From: Flavobacterium phragmitis | Lineage (GTDB): Bacteria; Bacteroidota; Bacteroidia; Flavobacteriales; Flavobacteriaceae | NCBI RefSeq assembly: GCF_900112575.1 | Contig: NZ_FOMH01000015.1 | Span: forward strand, 28,552-92,551 | Direction: 5' to 3' | DNA length: 64,000 nt | In this document: positions 25,438 to 34,405 of the stretch, piece by piece | Layout of the letters: each line of letters begins with the position of its first letter | Position numbering within the stretch: position 1 is the first letter of the stretch | Made by a program: the position numbers and the translations under genes | The notes under the pieces: model-generated | Database searches by the model: none | Told to the model about the DNA's origin: nothing | The model's input: the letters and a program-made list of their open reading frames with translations, nothing else

Positions 25438-26154
25438 ATGAACACGCCGTTAACAAACACAATGACATCAGCTATGGATTTATCTCAATTTTCTGCACAA
25501 GAATTAAAAGAGGCTTTAAACCGAATTGAAAACAAAAAAAATGAAGAAAGAGAAGCTTATAAAAAACTAGTTGCTGAAACTATTCCAAGAGCACTTTCAA
25601 GATTACACGAAACTTCTGAAATGATGCGAAATGCCAAAACAGAAACTTTTAGATTGTTTGAAACTATTTTGGATCTAAAAAATCAGGTGTATGGTTTTAA
25701 AGAAAAACAAATGTCTCATACTTTCTCTAATGATAAGGAAGAAATCACGATTGGTTATCGCATTAATGAAGGGTGGGACGATACGGTAACTATTGGCATT
25801 GAAAAAGTACAAAATTATATCTCTTCTCTTTCTACCACCAAAGAAACTGCCGCTCTGGTAAAAATCGTTTTCAACCTGCTCAAAAAAGATGCAAAAGGAA
25901 ACCTAAAAGGCTCCAGAGTTTTAGAACTTCAAAAACTGACAAAAGAATTTAACAACGAAGAATTTACAGATGGTGTCGAAATTATCGCTTCTTCTTTTAA
26001 ACCTGTACGTTCCAGCTGGTTTATTGAGGCCAGTCGAATTGATGAGAATGGCGTAAGAACCAATATTCCGTTATCCATGTCTTCTGTAGATTTTCTTCAA
26101 GGATACGCCTTTGATTTCTTTAATCAACAAAGCGAACAGCATCATGCAGCCTAA
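25438..26154 (+). CDS. DUF3164 protein (Mu-like phage early protein)
   Basis: 238 aa. The N-terminal half is a charged coiled coil (about 15-90, SAQELKEALNRIENKKNEER). The C-terminal half shows DUF3164 features: EEITIGYRINEGWDDTVTIG, ALVKIVFNLLKKDAKGNLKG, SRVLELQKL, and FKPVRSSWFIEASRIDENG. DUF3164 proteins are typical of the early region of Mu-like transposable phages; their function is not established. No MuA or MuB transposase gene is present here, so it appears to be a retained piece of such a phage. The next gene starts inside its 3' end. Confidence 0.85.
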   Translation: MNTPLTNTMTSAMDLSQFSAQELKEALNRIENKKNEEREAYKKLVAETIPRALSRLHETSEMMRNAKTETFRLFETILDLKNQVYGFKEKQMSHTFSNDKEEITIGYRINEGWDDTVTIGIEKVQNYISSLSTTKETAALVKIVFNLLKKDAKGNLKGSRVLELQKLTKEFNNEEFTDGVEIIASSFKPVRSSWFIEASRIDENGVRTNIPLSMSSVDFLQGYAFDFFNQQSEQHHAA

Positions 26155-26329
26155 TAATGATATCTACGCATCAGTTCTATTGTCAATATTGCTGATTGCA
26201 ACCAATTTAAAGCCAATTCTGATCTTTCGTGAATGGTTTTTCTTCAGAATAAAAACAATTTTTAAACACTATTTTAATGAGCATAAAAATAAAGCCAATT
26301 ACAGATCACGAAAGCTACAAAGTAAATAA
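26144..26329 (+). CDS. Small membrane protein, 61 aa
   Basis: Start taken at the ATG 26144, which overlaps the DUF3164 stop; an upstream in-frame ATG at 26111 lies deeper in DUF3164. One hydrophobic segment (YASVLLSILLIATNLKPILI) is followed by a strongly basic tail (HYFNEHKNKANYRSRKLQSK). No family recognised. The chain of overlaps with neighbours supports it being real. Confidence 0.55.
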   Translation: MQPNNDIYASVLLSILLIATNLKPILIFREWFFFRIKTIFKHYFNEHKNKANYRSRKLQSK

Positions 26330-26477
26330 CAATATCGTTTTTAAGGATGGACTGGGAAACTGGAACTGCAAAAACGATTTATCGCACAAAGAACGACAGG
26401 CTTTTAATCAATACGAAAGTATTGTAATTAAGAATCCTCGGTTTAAAAAACATACCAAAGCCACTTACAAAGGCTGA
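26277..26477 (+). CDS. Small hypothetical protein, 66 aa
   Basis: It overlaps the preceding frame by 53 bp and ends the early operon. Basic, with NNNIVFKDGLGNWNCKNDLS and SHKERQAFNQYESIVIKNPR; no recognised domain. Codon use is similar to its neighbours. Confidence 0.55.
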   Translation: MSIKIKPITDHESYKVNNNIVFKDGLGNWNCKNDLSHKERQAFNQYESIVIKNPRFKKHTKATYKG

Positions 26478-26524
26478 TACTACCCAATATCTGACATCTT
26501 ATTTTTTTAACAGATTATAAAAAA

Positions 26525-26721
26525 GGTTCCTGCTTCTTCTTTCTTTAAAGAGAACCAGGAACCGGCAAACGGGCGATTTCTGCCCTAATATTTAAGCAGC
26601 CAAAAACATTCTTTCTAACGGAATCCAAACCTTTAAAGGGTAGTGGAAACAGGATTGTCATGCGGAGTCTGCAGACCTTGATTGTTAAGGAAACTTAACA
26701 AATACTACCTCAGAACGAGGT
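26525..26721. ncRNA. Cluster of hairpins, possible structured RNA
   Basis: The 26478-26727 interval packs six inverted repeats: GGTTCCTG/CAGGAACC (26525-26563), GGGC/GCCC (about 26569-26584), CCTTTAAAGG, GTCTGCAGAC, an 8-bp stem TTGTTAAG/CTTAACAA closed by a GAAA tetraloop (26682-26701), and ACCTC/GAGGT (26707-26721). It lies between the early operon and the next genes on the plus strand. It could be a leader, an attenuator or an independent RNA. No known family is recognised. Confidence 0.4.
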
Positions 26722-26727
26722 TTAAAA

Positions 26728-26829
26728 ATGGCATTAGAAGTAAAAAAACCATCACTGAGAAAAAGATCAAATGGTTTGGCTGCATTAAAATTTTATGTCA
26801 TGTCTTATAATTCAAATTATTGTAATTAA
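26728..26829 (+). CDS. Possible 33-aa peptide
   Basis: The frame begins MALEVKKPSLRKRSNGLAAL and ends in TAA at 26827-26829. It is basic and lies right behind the hairpin cluster, so the hairpins may be its leader. The frame is short and could be chance. Confidence 0.3.
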   Translation: MALEVKKPSLRKRSNGLAALKFYVMSYNSNYCN

Positions 26830-26888
26830 AACTTCTTTCTTCTTTCTAAAATCTTTCTTCATTCTTTCATTATAAATACCTCATCCTT

Positions 26889-27143
26889 ATGCCTATATCT
26901 TCAAACAGAAGCCTCGGAATTCAAAAAAATAAATTAATGCGTTACAAACTCATCAAAGAATTGTATCAAAAACATAAAACAGAAGACATTCCTACGACCG
27001 TTGTATGGCGTAAATATGTTTATCCTGTTTATCCAATTTCACGCACTACTTTGTATGAAATTCTTTGTACGCCTATAACTTCAGAATTAAAAAAAATCGA
27101 AGAACTTATGAACAATAAGGAAAATCTTCGCAATCCATCTTAA
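26889..27143 (+). CDS. Small HTH-like protein, 84 aa
   Basis: 84 aa, basic, with a helix pattern (YKLIKELYQKHKTEDIPTTV, then YPISRTTLYEILCTP) that resembles a small helix-turn-helix DNA-binding protein. Similar proteins accompany phage-like regions in Bacteroidota, but I cannot name a family. It is followed directly by a terminator overlapping its stop codon and precedes the lysis cassette, so a late-gene regulator is an attractive but unproven role. Confidence 0.6.
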   Translation: MPISSNRSLGIQKNKLMRYKLIKELYQKHKTEDIPTTVVWRKYVYPVYPISRTTLYEILCTPITSELKKIEELMNNKENLRNPS

Positions 27144-27163
27144 AAAGAAAACCGCTTCTTTTT
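27142..27163 (+). terminator. Terminator overlapping the stop of the 84-aa gene
   Basis: Arms AAAAAGAA (27142-27149) and TTCTTTTT (27156-27163) with a 6-nt loop, giving a short stem ending in U. It separates the regulatory genes from the lysis operon. Confidence 0.6.
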
Positions 27164-27238
27164 AATCTTCAAAAACATCCTTTTGTGATGCAAAGATGAG
27201 GCATTTCCTCCATCAAAATCGAGCTTTGTTCGCTTTCC

Positions 27239-27305
27239 TTACAACCTTGTAAAGCCCTAGAATACAAATGTTCAAGCACCTTGCATTTGTTTTTTTTAGG
27301 GCTTT
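27239..27305 (+). promoter_or_regulatory. Structured leader with nested hairpin upstream of the lysis cassette
   Basis: A dyad TTACA-N4-TGTAA (27239-27252) is followed by an outer stem AAAGCCCTA/TAGGGCTTT (27251-27259, 27297-27305) enclosing a second stem ACAAATG/CATTTGT (27264-27290) and a run of U. It looks like an attenuator or terminator whose 5' arm overlaps the dyad, so two alternative foldings are possible. An 18-base identical block recurs at 43237-43254 upstream of the 2481-aa gene. The 309-bp interval 27144-27452 contains no convincing gene. Confidence 0.5.
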
Positions 27306-27452
27306 TTTCTCCCAATATTTGCAGTCTCAAAAGGAAACAACTGTGCCCCGAAACCAGAAAAAATCTGGATCCCGCTTCCTTCAAAAAACAACCCTCAAAG
27401 TTGTCTTCCAAAAGCATTTTTAAAATCTAACATTAAACATTAAACACATTCA

Positions 27453-27740
27453 ATGGAGCAGTTTTTATACCCCACTCTAACCGCCTTTTTCGCCGCTTTT
27501 ATTACTTGGTTTTTCTCCATGCGGAAATCATTGGCAGAAGATCGCGCAGCGGAATTAGACAATGCCGTAAGCGCCGTAAAATATTACCGTGATCTTCTAG
27601 ACGACCTTACCGCCCGACTTACAGCGGCAACAGACACCATAAAAAAAATGGAAATACAGCACAAAGAACTTATGCTCATTAATCAGCAATTGGTAGATGA
27701 GCTGCAAAAATTCAAACAGTTAAACGGAAAACACGCATGA
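27453..27740 (+). CDS. Holin-like small membrane protein
   Basis: 95 aa. One N-terminal membrane helix (FLYPTLTAFFAAFITWFFSM, about 4-23) is followed by a long charged coiled coil (RAAELDNAVSAVKYYRDLLD ... QQLVDELQKF). Its stop overlaps the endolysin start (ATGA, 27737-27740). Single-helix proteins with a cytoplasmic tail in this position are usually holins or holin regulators that open the membrane for the endolysin. The sequence itself is not a known holin family, so the role rests on context. Confidence 0.65.
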   Translation: MEQFLYPTLTAFFAAFITWFFSMRKSLAEDRAAELDNAVSAVKYYRDLLDDLTARLTAATDTIKKMEIQHKELMLINQQLVDELQKFKQLNGKHA

Positions 27741-28189
27741 CACTTACCCAAAAAACATTAGAAATCGCCACGGCACAAATTGGCGTAGAAGAAATTCCCA
27801 GAAACAGCAACTCTGGACCTGAAGTCGAAATTTATTTAAGAAGCGTCGGACTTGGAAAAGGATACGCTTGGTGCATGGCTTTTATTTACTGGTGCACTCA
27901 AAAAGCCGCACTTCAAATCAACGCCAAAAATCCATTGAAGAAAACGGGAGGCGTTTTGGATCAATACAATTCAAGACCGCTTTTGGTCAAAAAACTGCCA
28001 CAGCCCGGAGATGTTTTTATTATGGATTTTAAAAACGGTACAGGCCATGCCGGATTTGTCGAAAAAGTTGCAGGAAACACCATTTACACCATCGAAGGAA
28101 ATACGAATGACAGCGGAGGCCGTGAAGGCTACAAAGTCGCCAGAAGAAAACGAGATATCAAAAGCATAAAAGGCTTTCTACGCCTGTAA
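27737..28189 (+). CDS. Endolysin, CHAP/NlpC-like cysteine peptidoglycan hydrolase
   Basis: 150 aa. The CHAP-type core (TIGR02594-like) shows catalytic Cys46 in GKGYAWCMAFIYWC, His104 in GTGHAGFVE, and Asn/Asp in IEGNTNDSGG (about 119-128). The start AQIGVEEIPRNSNSGPEV is typical of phage endolysins of this family. No signal peptide is present, so export needs the adjacent holin-like protein. It overlaps that gene by 4 bp and precedes the spanin-like gene, forming a compact lysis cassette. Cleavage of the peptide part of peptidoglycan is expected from the family. Confidence 0.88.
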   Translation: MTLTQKTLEIATAQIGVEEIPRNSNSGPEVEIYLRSVGLGKGYAWCMAFIYWCTQKAALQINAKNPLKKTGGVLDQYNSRPLLVKKLPQPGDVFIMDFKNGTGHAGFVEKVAGNTIYTIEGNTNDSGGREGYKVARRKRDIKSIKGFLRL

Positions 28190-28216
28190 AATTAACTTAT
28201 AAACCAATTCTAAATT

Positions 28217-28714
28217 ATGACTAAACAGCTCAAATACCCTGTTATTTCTCTTTTTATTCTGCTAATCGTGATTTCATGCCGAAGTCCGAAACCTGTACAG
28301 AACGAGAATAAAATCCAGACCATTACGATTACCGAAACTTTACATGACACTGTTTTTAAAATCGCCAAAGACAGCAGTTCTTATAACGCATTACTAGACT
28401 GTATAAACGGAAAAGTAGTCCTTAAAAATGTTATTCAGGCCGAACCAGGGCGTACATTAAAAAGCCCAAAGGTTCGACTGGATAACAATACACTTCAAGT
28501 AGACTGCAACCTGAAAGAACAGGAACTCTACGCACACTGGAAATCCAAGCAAGTAAAAGATGTTCTGGAAAAAAACATTACCATTACCAAGTTTGTCAAC
28601 CATTTAACCTTTTGGCAAAAAGTACAGATTTGGTTAGGAAGATTACTTCTTATTCTACTGCTTTTTCTAATTGGCAGATTCCTTTACAAAACCTATAAAC
28701 CGCTTTGGTTTTAA
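28217..28714 (+). CDS. Spanin-like lipoprotein (u-spanin architecture)
   Basis: 165 aa. A lipoprotein signal (PVISLFILLIVISC, lipobox VISC, Cys21) is at the N-terminus, and a membrane helix near the C-terminus (IWLGRLLLILLLFLIGRFLY, about 138-157) is followed by a short basic tail. A protein anchored in the outer membrane by lipid and in the inner membrane by a C-terminal helix is the architecture of a unimolecular spanin, which fuses the two membranes in the last step of phage lysis. It lies 27 bp after the endolysin gene. The role is inferred from topology and context, not from sequence similarity. Confidence 0.7.
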   Translation: MTKQLKYPVISLFILLIVISCRSPKPVQNENKIQTITITETLHDTVFKIAKDSSSYNALLDCINGKVVLKNVIQAEPGRTLKSPKVRLDNNTLQVDCNLKEQELYAHWKSKQVKDVLEKNITITKFVNHLTFWQKVQIWLGRLLLILLLFLIGRFLYKTYKPLWF

Positions 28715-28744
28715 ATACATCAAAATTTTAACTAATACCTTAAT

Positions 28745-30901
28745 ATGGCAGCACAGTCTCATTTTTTTATAGAGCCTGGAGGATTTACGCAAAGTGAGGC
28801 ACAAGCTTTTGGTCCCGTTTCGAGCACCAAGTTTAACCTCACTTCCAGATTCTCTTTAAACTCTCCCCAAAAAGCCTATTCGATCTGTAAAGGCGTTGTT
28901 TTAGTACAACCTCAGGAAGATCTGAATAATGGCAAAGTAAATTTAATTTTACGTCCTTACAAGCAACCCTTTCCGGGTTTAAACATCAAGTATTTTATTT
29001 ATAGAGGATTGCGAAAAAGCGATTTTTTTATAAAAGACGGCGAATACAAGGTAATAGCCGAAAGTGGTCAAACTTCTGATTTTATAACTAAGATCAATCG
29101 AGATTTTGATGCTTTTTACCAAGGAACTACAGCTTTATCCAAACCAACTTTTAAAGCCAGTTTTATTGGCTACAATGAAGATCCTGTTCAGCAAAATGCA
29201 GCAAATGCTATTTCTAGTTTATTCTTTAAAGAATCTGAACTAAAAACAGTAGATAATACTACAACGGAAAATGATTCTTTTGAGCTTCCGCTTATTGATA
29301 GCGGTGAAACGTTAGGTTATTTTGAAGGAAACGAATGCGGTATTGATGTTGTCCTTAATTACGGCGACTACAAACATGAGTTTGACAACACTGAGTTTAT
29401 TTTCGATTTAGAATATGCCCGTAAACCGTTTGCAGAAATTACAGTAAATGGCGAAACAGATTTCATTAAAAAATTACAGCGTGAGCAAAGCACGCAGTTT
29501 ATTGATATTGCAGCATATTATGGCTCACATGTTGAAAATGGAGTTGTTAAAGCAACTGCTTCCGGAGTTCAAACCGACAAAAAAGGAACTGCAATTTTTA
29601 GTGATCTGCTCCATAATTTTTGGACCAAAAACAATTGGTACGTTTACATTCAGAGTGATAGAACCCGTAGCTACGATTTCTATGGAAACTACAAAATTGA
29701 CGAAGGTCCTGAAAACCTAAAAACAGGTTTATTAGAAAATCCGACTACCAAAGTAGTCCCGATGACAGCGGAAATTTATGGCACTAAAGGATGGCCGGTT
29801 TTAATTAACAACCAATCACAGGCCAATACGGTTACAACAAATAACCTCTACCTGCAATTTCCAACCGACAACAATAACAACACCGCTTTTTACGGACAGC
29901 TTGCTAAAGTGGCCAATGCGCAAAAAGACAATTTCATTAACGCAGATGGTTTACAACTGCCTCCAGATGAAGAAGGCAATTATGCCGACTTAACCTCAAC
30001 AATACAATTAACAACTCCCGCAGTAGCTGGTAAAAATATTGCTTCTCTTAATCTTTTGATTTATCAGGGAAAAGTGAATATGTATACTGCTGGAACTACA
30101 CTTGATGAAAACGGAGATTTGGTCATTTTATACAGACAAGCCAACTATTTTGACAATGTTTTCAATTTAATCAAGGCAAAACCTTTACTAAAATTAGGCA
30201 GTGACGAAAGTTATTCCAGAATGACTTCTGAAAAACCAAATCTCGTTAATGAGTTTTACGATAAAAAACAGCAGGGAATTTCGATTGTACAAACGCTTAC
30301 AGTAAATGATAGTATTGAAACTGGAGTTGAAGAAACGCCAACAGTTGCACGTGTTACCTATATCACAGAAGCTGTAGATGTTATGAACAATGCCGTTTCG
30401 GCAACTGGAAGCACAACGTCAACAACTAATACATCTGCTTCAGCAAGTGGCGCAGTTGGCAATAGCAAAACCTACCAGCTTCCTGAACCTTACTATTACA
30501 ATTTAAAACTGTTTACAGACAGCACACAAACTATTACTGGTTTGGAACTAAAAACTTTTGACGGCTCTACTCCCAATAAAATTATCCTGGGATTAACCAA
30601 AGCCGAAAATGACGCCATAAAAGCATTGATTACAGATGACACAAAAAATCCTCGTTTGTTTTTGATTGATCTTTTTGAGGATGAAAACGAACTGGTTTCT
30701 CCTGAAGATGTTAAATATCAAAAATACAGGGTTGGTATTGTAGCTGAAGATTCGGATGGTAATAATAAACTGGAAGAACCTAGTAATCCTGTTTTTGTGT
30801 ATTCGCTGGACAGTAAGTATCATTTTAGTAAAGGATATAGTGATTATGTAAAAGAGGATTTGAAAAAAGAATTAATGTTAGATTTAGATTTATCGATATA
30901 A
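28745..30901 (+). CDS. Large hypothetical protein of the lysis-linked island, 718 aa
   Basis: No family recognised. There is no signal peptide or membrane segment. It begins MAAQSHFFIEPGGFTQSEAQ, is beta-rich through the middle (RPYKQPFPGLNIKYFIYRGL) and has a Thr/Ser/Ala-rich linker at about 555-575 (TGSTTSTTNTSASASGA) before a C-terminal domain (KTYQLPEPYYYNLKLF). Its stop overlaps the start of the toxin gene by one base (TAATG), so the two are translationally coupled. Coupling suggests it is a carrier, assembly partner or particle component for the toxin. It starts 30 bp after the spanin gene. Confidence 0.8.
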   Translation: MAAQSHFFIEPGGFTQSEAQAFGPVSSTKFNLTSRFSLNSPQKAYSICKGVVLVQPQEDLNNGKVNLILRPYKQPFPGLNIKYFIYRGLRKSDFFIKDGEYKVIAESGQTSDFITKINRDFDAFYQGTTALSKPTFKASFIGYNEDPVQQNAANAISSLFFKESELKTVDNTTTENDSFELPLIDSGETLGYFEGNECGIDVVLNYGDYKHEFDNTEFIFDLEYARKPFAEITVNGETDFIKKLQREQSTQFIDIAAYYGSHVENGVVKATASGVQTDKKGTAIFSDLLHNFWTKNNWYVYIQSDRTRSYDFYGNYKIDEGPENLKTGLLENPTTKVVPMTAEIYGTKGWPVLINNQSQANTVTTNNLYLQFPTDNNNNTAFYGQLAKVANAQKDNFINADGLQLPPDEEGNYADLTSTIQLTTPAVAGKNIASLNLLIYQGKVNMYTAGTTLDENGDLVILYRQANYFDNVFNLIKAKPLLKLGSDESYSRMTSEKPNLVNEFYDKKQQGISIVQTLTVNDSIETGVEETPTVARVTYITEAVDVMNNAVSATGSTTSTTNTSASASGAVGNSKTYQLPEPYYYNLKLFTDSTQTITGLELKTFDGSTPNKIILGLTKAENDAIKALITDDTKNPRLFLIDLFEDENELVSPEDVKYQKYRVGIVAEDSDGNNKLEEPSNPVFVYSLDSKYHFSKGYSDYVKEDLKKELMLDLDLSI

Positions 30902-33900
30902 TGGAACAAGCTGCAATATTAAAATCAGGGGAAGTTGTCAAACTAACTGGATTAATTAACCCTAAATACACTATATATGGCTTTTTAAATTCATTTGAAA
31001 CTGTCATTAATGGAGTAACTAAAAAATTTAAAGAAACAGTAAAAGAGGATTTCAGAGATGTAGATCTTGTTGGTCAGATAGATAAAGATGTGATTGGCGG
31101 ATTTTATGAGGAAGATTTTTTTCTAGAATATCTTGTAGACAAAAATAAACTTTATGAATTAAAAAATCATAAATACACTTTTAAATCAGCCTCAGCTGAT
31201 GACGAAATAATTGTAAAAAAATTAAAAGTTTCAAGTCCATATACAGATTTTTGTAAAATTGAAACTTACAAATGGGCTTATCAACCAAGTATCCCAATTG
31301 TAGATTACGGAACTTGGCAAATTAAAATTCCAAATGGAGTTTTTCCAAATCCTCTAGAAGGAACAAATATTCAATTGAACCCAACAGCCATGCAATTTTA
31401 TAATCATAAAATTGGGTTATTTGTCACTCCACTTACAGATCAAAATGACAAACAAGCAAAAGCTTTTTTAATTGCAAAAATTGCGATTCTTATTAATTCC
31501 ATTCAGCAAAATCTATTTTCGCAAATTTTAACAGAACCAGAATTTCAAACATATTTAAACCATCAAACTTTTGAATGGACCAACAGCCCAATATTTGACA
31601 ATCCTAGTGTGGAAATATTGGAAGACTATTTGAGAAACTTGCATTCTTATTACAAAAGCTTTTATGCAAATCAAATTTTAGTTAAAAATTCTTCAACAAA
31701 AGATAAATTTTACTGGCTAGCAACAGTTTTATCTGCTGAAGCACTAGCAACGGTGCCTGCTATTGATAAATTTGAGTTACTTTACAATTTGAGTAAACAG
31801 AATGTAACATTAAACGAACGTAATCATGGTGAATCATTAGTGCTAAAAATTATTGAGTCATTTACTTTTCAATCAGTTTCTTCAGCTGATAGAAATGATT
31901 TATTAAAGGATTTAGTTAATTTTCATAACTACATTACGTTACAAGGAGGTAAAGGCCCACGATCTGTAGAGTCTAAAACTACACTTTTTGAAATATTATA
32001 TAAAGATATTGACGACGACAGGTATTCTAGATATACATTTGGAGTATGGAACTCGTATAACAATAGAATGAAGTTTATCATACTATTATACAAAATATGG
32101 TTTTCTTCAACGTACAATCCTATATATCCTGATTCTTCTTATACTAAACAATTGAATGCATGTGGAGTGTATGAAGAATCTGAATATATGAAATTAAAAA
32201 ATAATCCAGACCCAACTAACAGTATTAAGGTTCCTAAATATTATAATGATACCACTTCCCCGCCTTTTATTATTTATGAAACTGTTACAGGCAATCGCAA
32301 TGGAGCAAAAATTGAAACTTCAACTAATTATAGCTATAAAATGGCTGGCAAATCAATTGAAGTATATGAATATAAAATTGAATCAAGGAAAGGATATCAA
32401 GACCATTATTCAGATCCGGTACTTTATGGTACTTACGAATTTTTTCAACCCATAACATTTATTGGCCTCAAACCTGATTTAGATTTAGTTGAAACGTTAG
32501 CAGATTTTAAAGATGGTGAAAACTTAGGTGACCAAAAAATTCACACAATACCTGCTTTCCTATTATTTTACATGGAAGATTACAGCAACTTAAAAAAAAT
32601 AGATTTTGGAGTAATGTTTGCTGCTGAAATTGCATTAAATTTAACAGGTGTAGGTGCCTTAGCTGATTTACGATATTTAGGATATCTTTCTAAAATTAGA
32701 CCTTTTTGGAGCGTCGAATCTGTAGTTGCCTCAGACATTGTTTTAAAATGGAAAGCAATAAGCGGAGTTGTAAATGCTATTGAATTTACTTCTATTAATG
32801 CACTAGCCTTAAATAATTATGTAATCCACACAACTAATGATTTAGCAACAAAACAAATTGCTGAGAAAGCTAATTCATTTCTTATTTGGGCTACAATGTT
32901 TTCTCTATATGCAAAACCACACATACAATCAAAAGTTATTGATTCTGCTTTTGAATTAAATAGTACTGTGAAACAATTTAATGATGATGGTATTTCAATT
33001 TATAGACCAGAGATGACACCTTCTCAAATTTATGAACTTGATCAAGCTCTCATTGTTGTTAGTGACATAGCAGGCAATAGAGAATTAGTTGTAAACACAT
33101 TGATTCAAAAACTAGAATCATATGGTAATGATGCATCAGAAATTCTACAAAAATATAGACAAATCGATAAAGGTGCCGAGAAATATGCTTTTTACGTTGA
33201 TCTAGGATTCTTTGAAGATCCAGCAATTAGAAAAGTGTTTAATACTAATGGAGCTAAAGCAATCGAAAACTGGAGGTTGTGTTATGCTAATGATATTATT
33301 GAGGAAAGAAAAAATCTTAACTTCTTAAAAAACGACCAACATGTAACTAAATTAATAAAGTACTACGAAGATATTAATATTCGTAAAGTTTTAGAGCCTA
33401 TTGGAATTACTAAAAAGCAACAATTTTTAGATATATTTGATGAAGCAGATTTGGTAAATTTTAAATCTAATCCTAATTTTATAAATGAATGGGAAAAATA
33501 TTCTTTTGTAAGCAAAGGCAATGATTTATCAATTTTATCAAAGGAGCAAAAATTCAAATTTTTTAAAAGTTATGAAAACAGTCCTCAAACAGTAGTCGAT
33601 AGAATAAAAAATGGAGGATTGATTAAATATTATAAAATTGTTGATGAAAATCCTTTAAATCCTAACGTTCATAATTCCCTTATAAAGAGTGTAGATTTTC
33701 TTGAGGATCTACGTAATACTTTTACACTAAAAAAACAATACCCTGTTAATCATGTACATCATCCAGGTTTACAGGAAACAATAGCAAATCATTTAAAAGG
33801 ATCTCCTGTAACGCTTAAACATAACGGCCGTGATTACATTATTGGTTTTACAGGTATGCATGCTGATTACGCAGTTACAGAACCTAATCCTATTACTTTA

Positions 33901-34377
33901 ATAGAAGCTACATTACCTGGGGGTAAAAAATACTATCCGGGTCCTTTGCCTACTGTAAATGCAAATATACAAACAGCCATAATAGATGGAACAGAATTTC
34001 CGGGTTTAGGAGCAAAAGACTGTGAAGTATGGATGTGGGGTTATGTTACAAAAAAAGTAGATGGTGTAGAAAGCCTTTATCTAGATATTAATGGAAACCC
34101 TATAAAAACGTGGGTTAAAAAATCTAATTCGAACAAAACAACTATTTTTACAGGGATGAATGAAGACAAGGCTCTTATTGAAATAACTTATGCCCGACAT
34201 AATTTAACTTTAGATGACTGGATACAAATTAGACCAAACAGAAGTTCTAACACATGGTTAGGAAAAACAAGCGAAGGAGGAAAGATACATTTATGTATTG
34301 GCACTGAAGTAATGATTATACCAACAGCATTGCCTAGTCGTACATTGCCTTATGGAACTGTGATACCAAAAAGATAA
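30901..34377 (+). CDS. Large polymorphic toxin with C-terminal EndoU-like RNase domain
   Basis: 1158 aa, no signal peptide. Residues 1-600 are unrecognised; a hydrophobic patch lies at about 575-660 (FAAEIALNLTGVGALADLRY); 700-950 is helical. The last ~140 residues resemble the bacterial EndoU toxin pattern: GFTGMHADYAV with a candidate His, WVKKSNSNKTTIFTG, a Lys/Thr-rich strand, then NTWLGKTSEGGKIHLCIGT and IIPTALPSRTLPYG in place of the usual IxTAYP. EndoU toxins cleave RNA. The next gene, 28 bp downstream, would be the immunity gene. An orphan fragment homologous to the end of this toxin occurs at 37287-37421. The toxin family is a motif-level judgement. Confidence 0.7.
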   Translation: MEQAAILKSGEVVKLTGLINPKYTIYGFLNSFETVINGVTKKFKETVKEDFRDVDLVGQIDKDVIGGFYEEDFFLEYLVDKNKLYELKNHKYTFKSASADDEIIVKKLKVSSPYTDFCKIETYKWAYQPSIPIVDYGTWQIKIPNGVFPNPLEGTNIQLNPTAMQFYNHKIGLFVTPLTDQNDKQAKAFLIAKIAILINSIQQNLFSQILTEPEFQTYLNHQTFEWTNSPIFDNPSVEILEDYLRNLHSYYKSFYANQILVKNSSTKDKFYWLATVLSAEALATVPAIDKFELLYNLSKQNVTLNERNHGESLVLKIIESFTFQSVSSADRNDLLKDLVNFHNYITLQGGKGPRSVESKTTLFEILYKDIDDDRYSRYTFGVWNSYNNRMKFIILLYKIWFSSTYNPIYPDSSYTKQLNACGVYEESEYMKLKNNPDPTNSIKVPKYYNDTTSPPFIIYETVTGNRNGAKIETSTNYSYKMAGKSIEVYEYKIESRKGYQDHYSDPVLYGTYEFFQPITFIGLKPDLDLVETLADFKDGENLGDQKIHTIPAFLLFYMEDYSNLKKIDFGVMFAAEIALNLTGVGALADLRYLGYLSKIRPFWSVESVVASDIVLKWKAISGVVNAIEFTSINALALNNYVIHTTNDLATKQIAEKANSFLIWATMFSLYAKPHIQSKVIDSAFELNSTVKQFNDDGISIYRPEMTPSQIYELDQALIVVSDIAGNRELVVNTLIQKLESYGNDASEILQKYRQIDKGAEKYAFYVDLGFFEDPAIRKVFNTNGAKAIENWRLCYANDIIEERKNLNFLKNDQHVTKLIKYYEDINIRKVLEPIGITKKQQFLDIFDEADLVNFKSNPNFINEWEKYSFVSKGNDLSILSKEQKFKFFKSYENSPQTVVDRIKNGGLIKYYKIVDENPLNPNVHNSLIKSVDFLEDLRNTFTLKKQYPVNHVHHPGLQETIANHLKGSPVTLKHNGRDYIIGFTGMHADYAVTEPNPITLIEATLPGGKKYYPGPLPTVNANIQTAIIDGTEFPGLGAKDCEVWMWGYVTKKVDGVESLYLDINGNPIKTWVKKSNSNKTTIFTGMNEDKALIEITYARHNLTLDDWIQIRPNRSSNTWLGKTSEGGKIHLCIGTEVMIIPTALPSRTLPYGTVIPKR

Positions 34378-34405
34378 AAAATAGTAAACAATAAAAAGAT
34401 CAAAT

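Noticed and set aside
27169..27417. Minus-strand 82-codon frame before the lysis cassette
   Set aside because: It covers the structured leader and has no recognisable protein features or operon partner.
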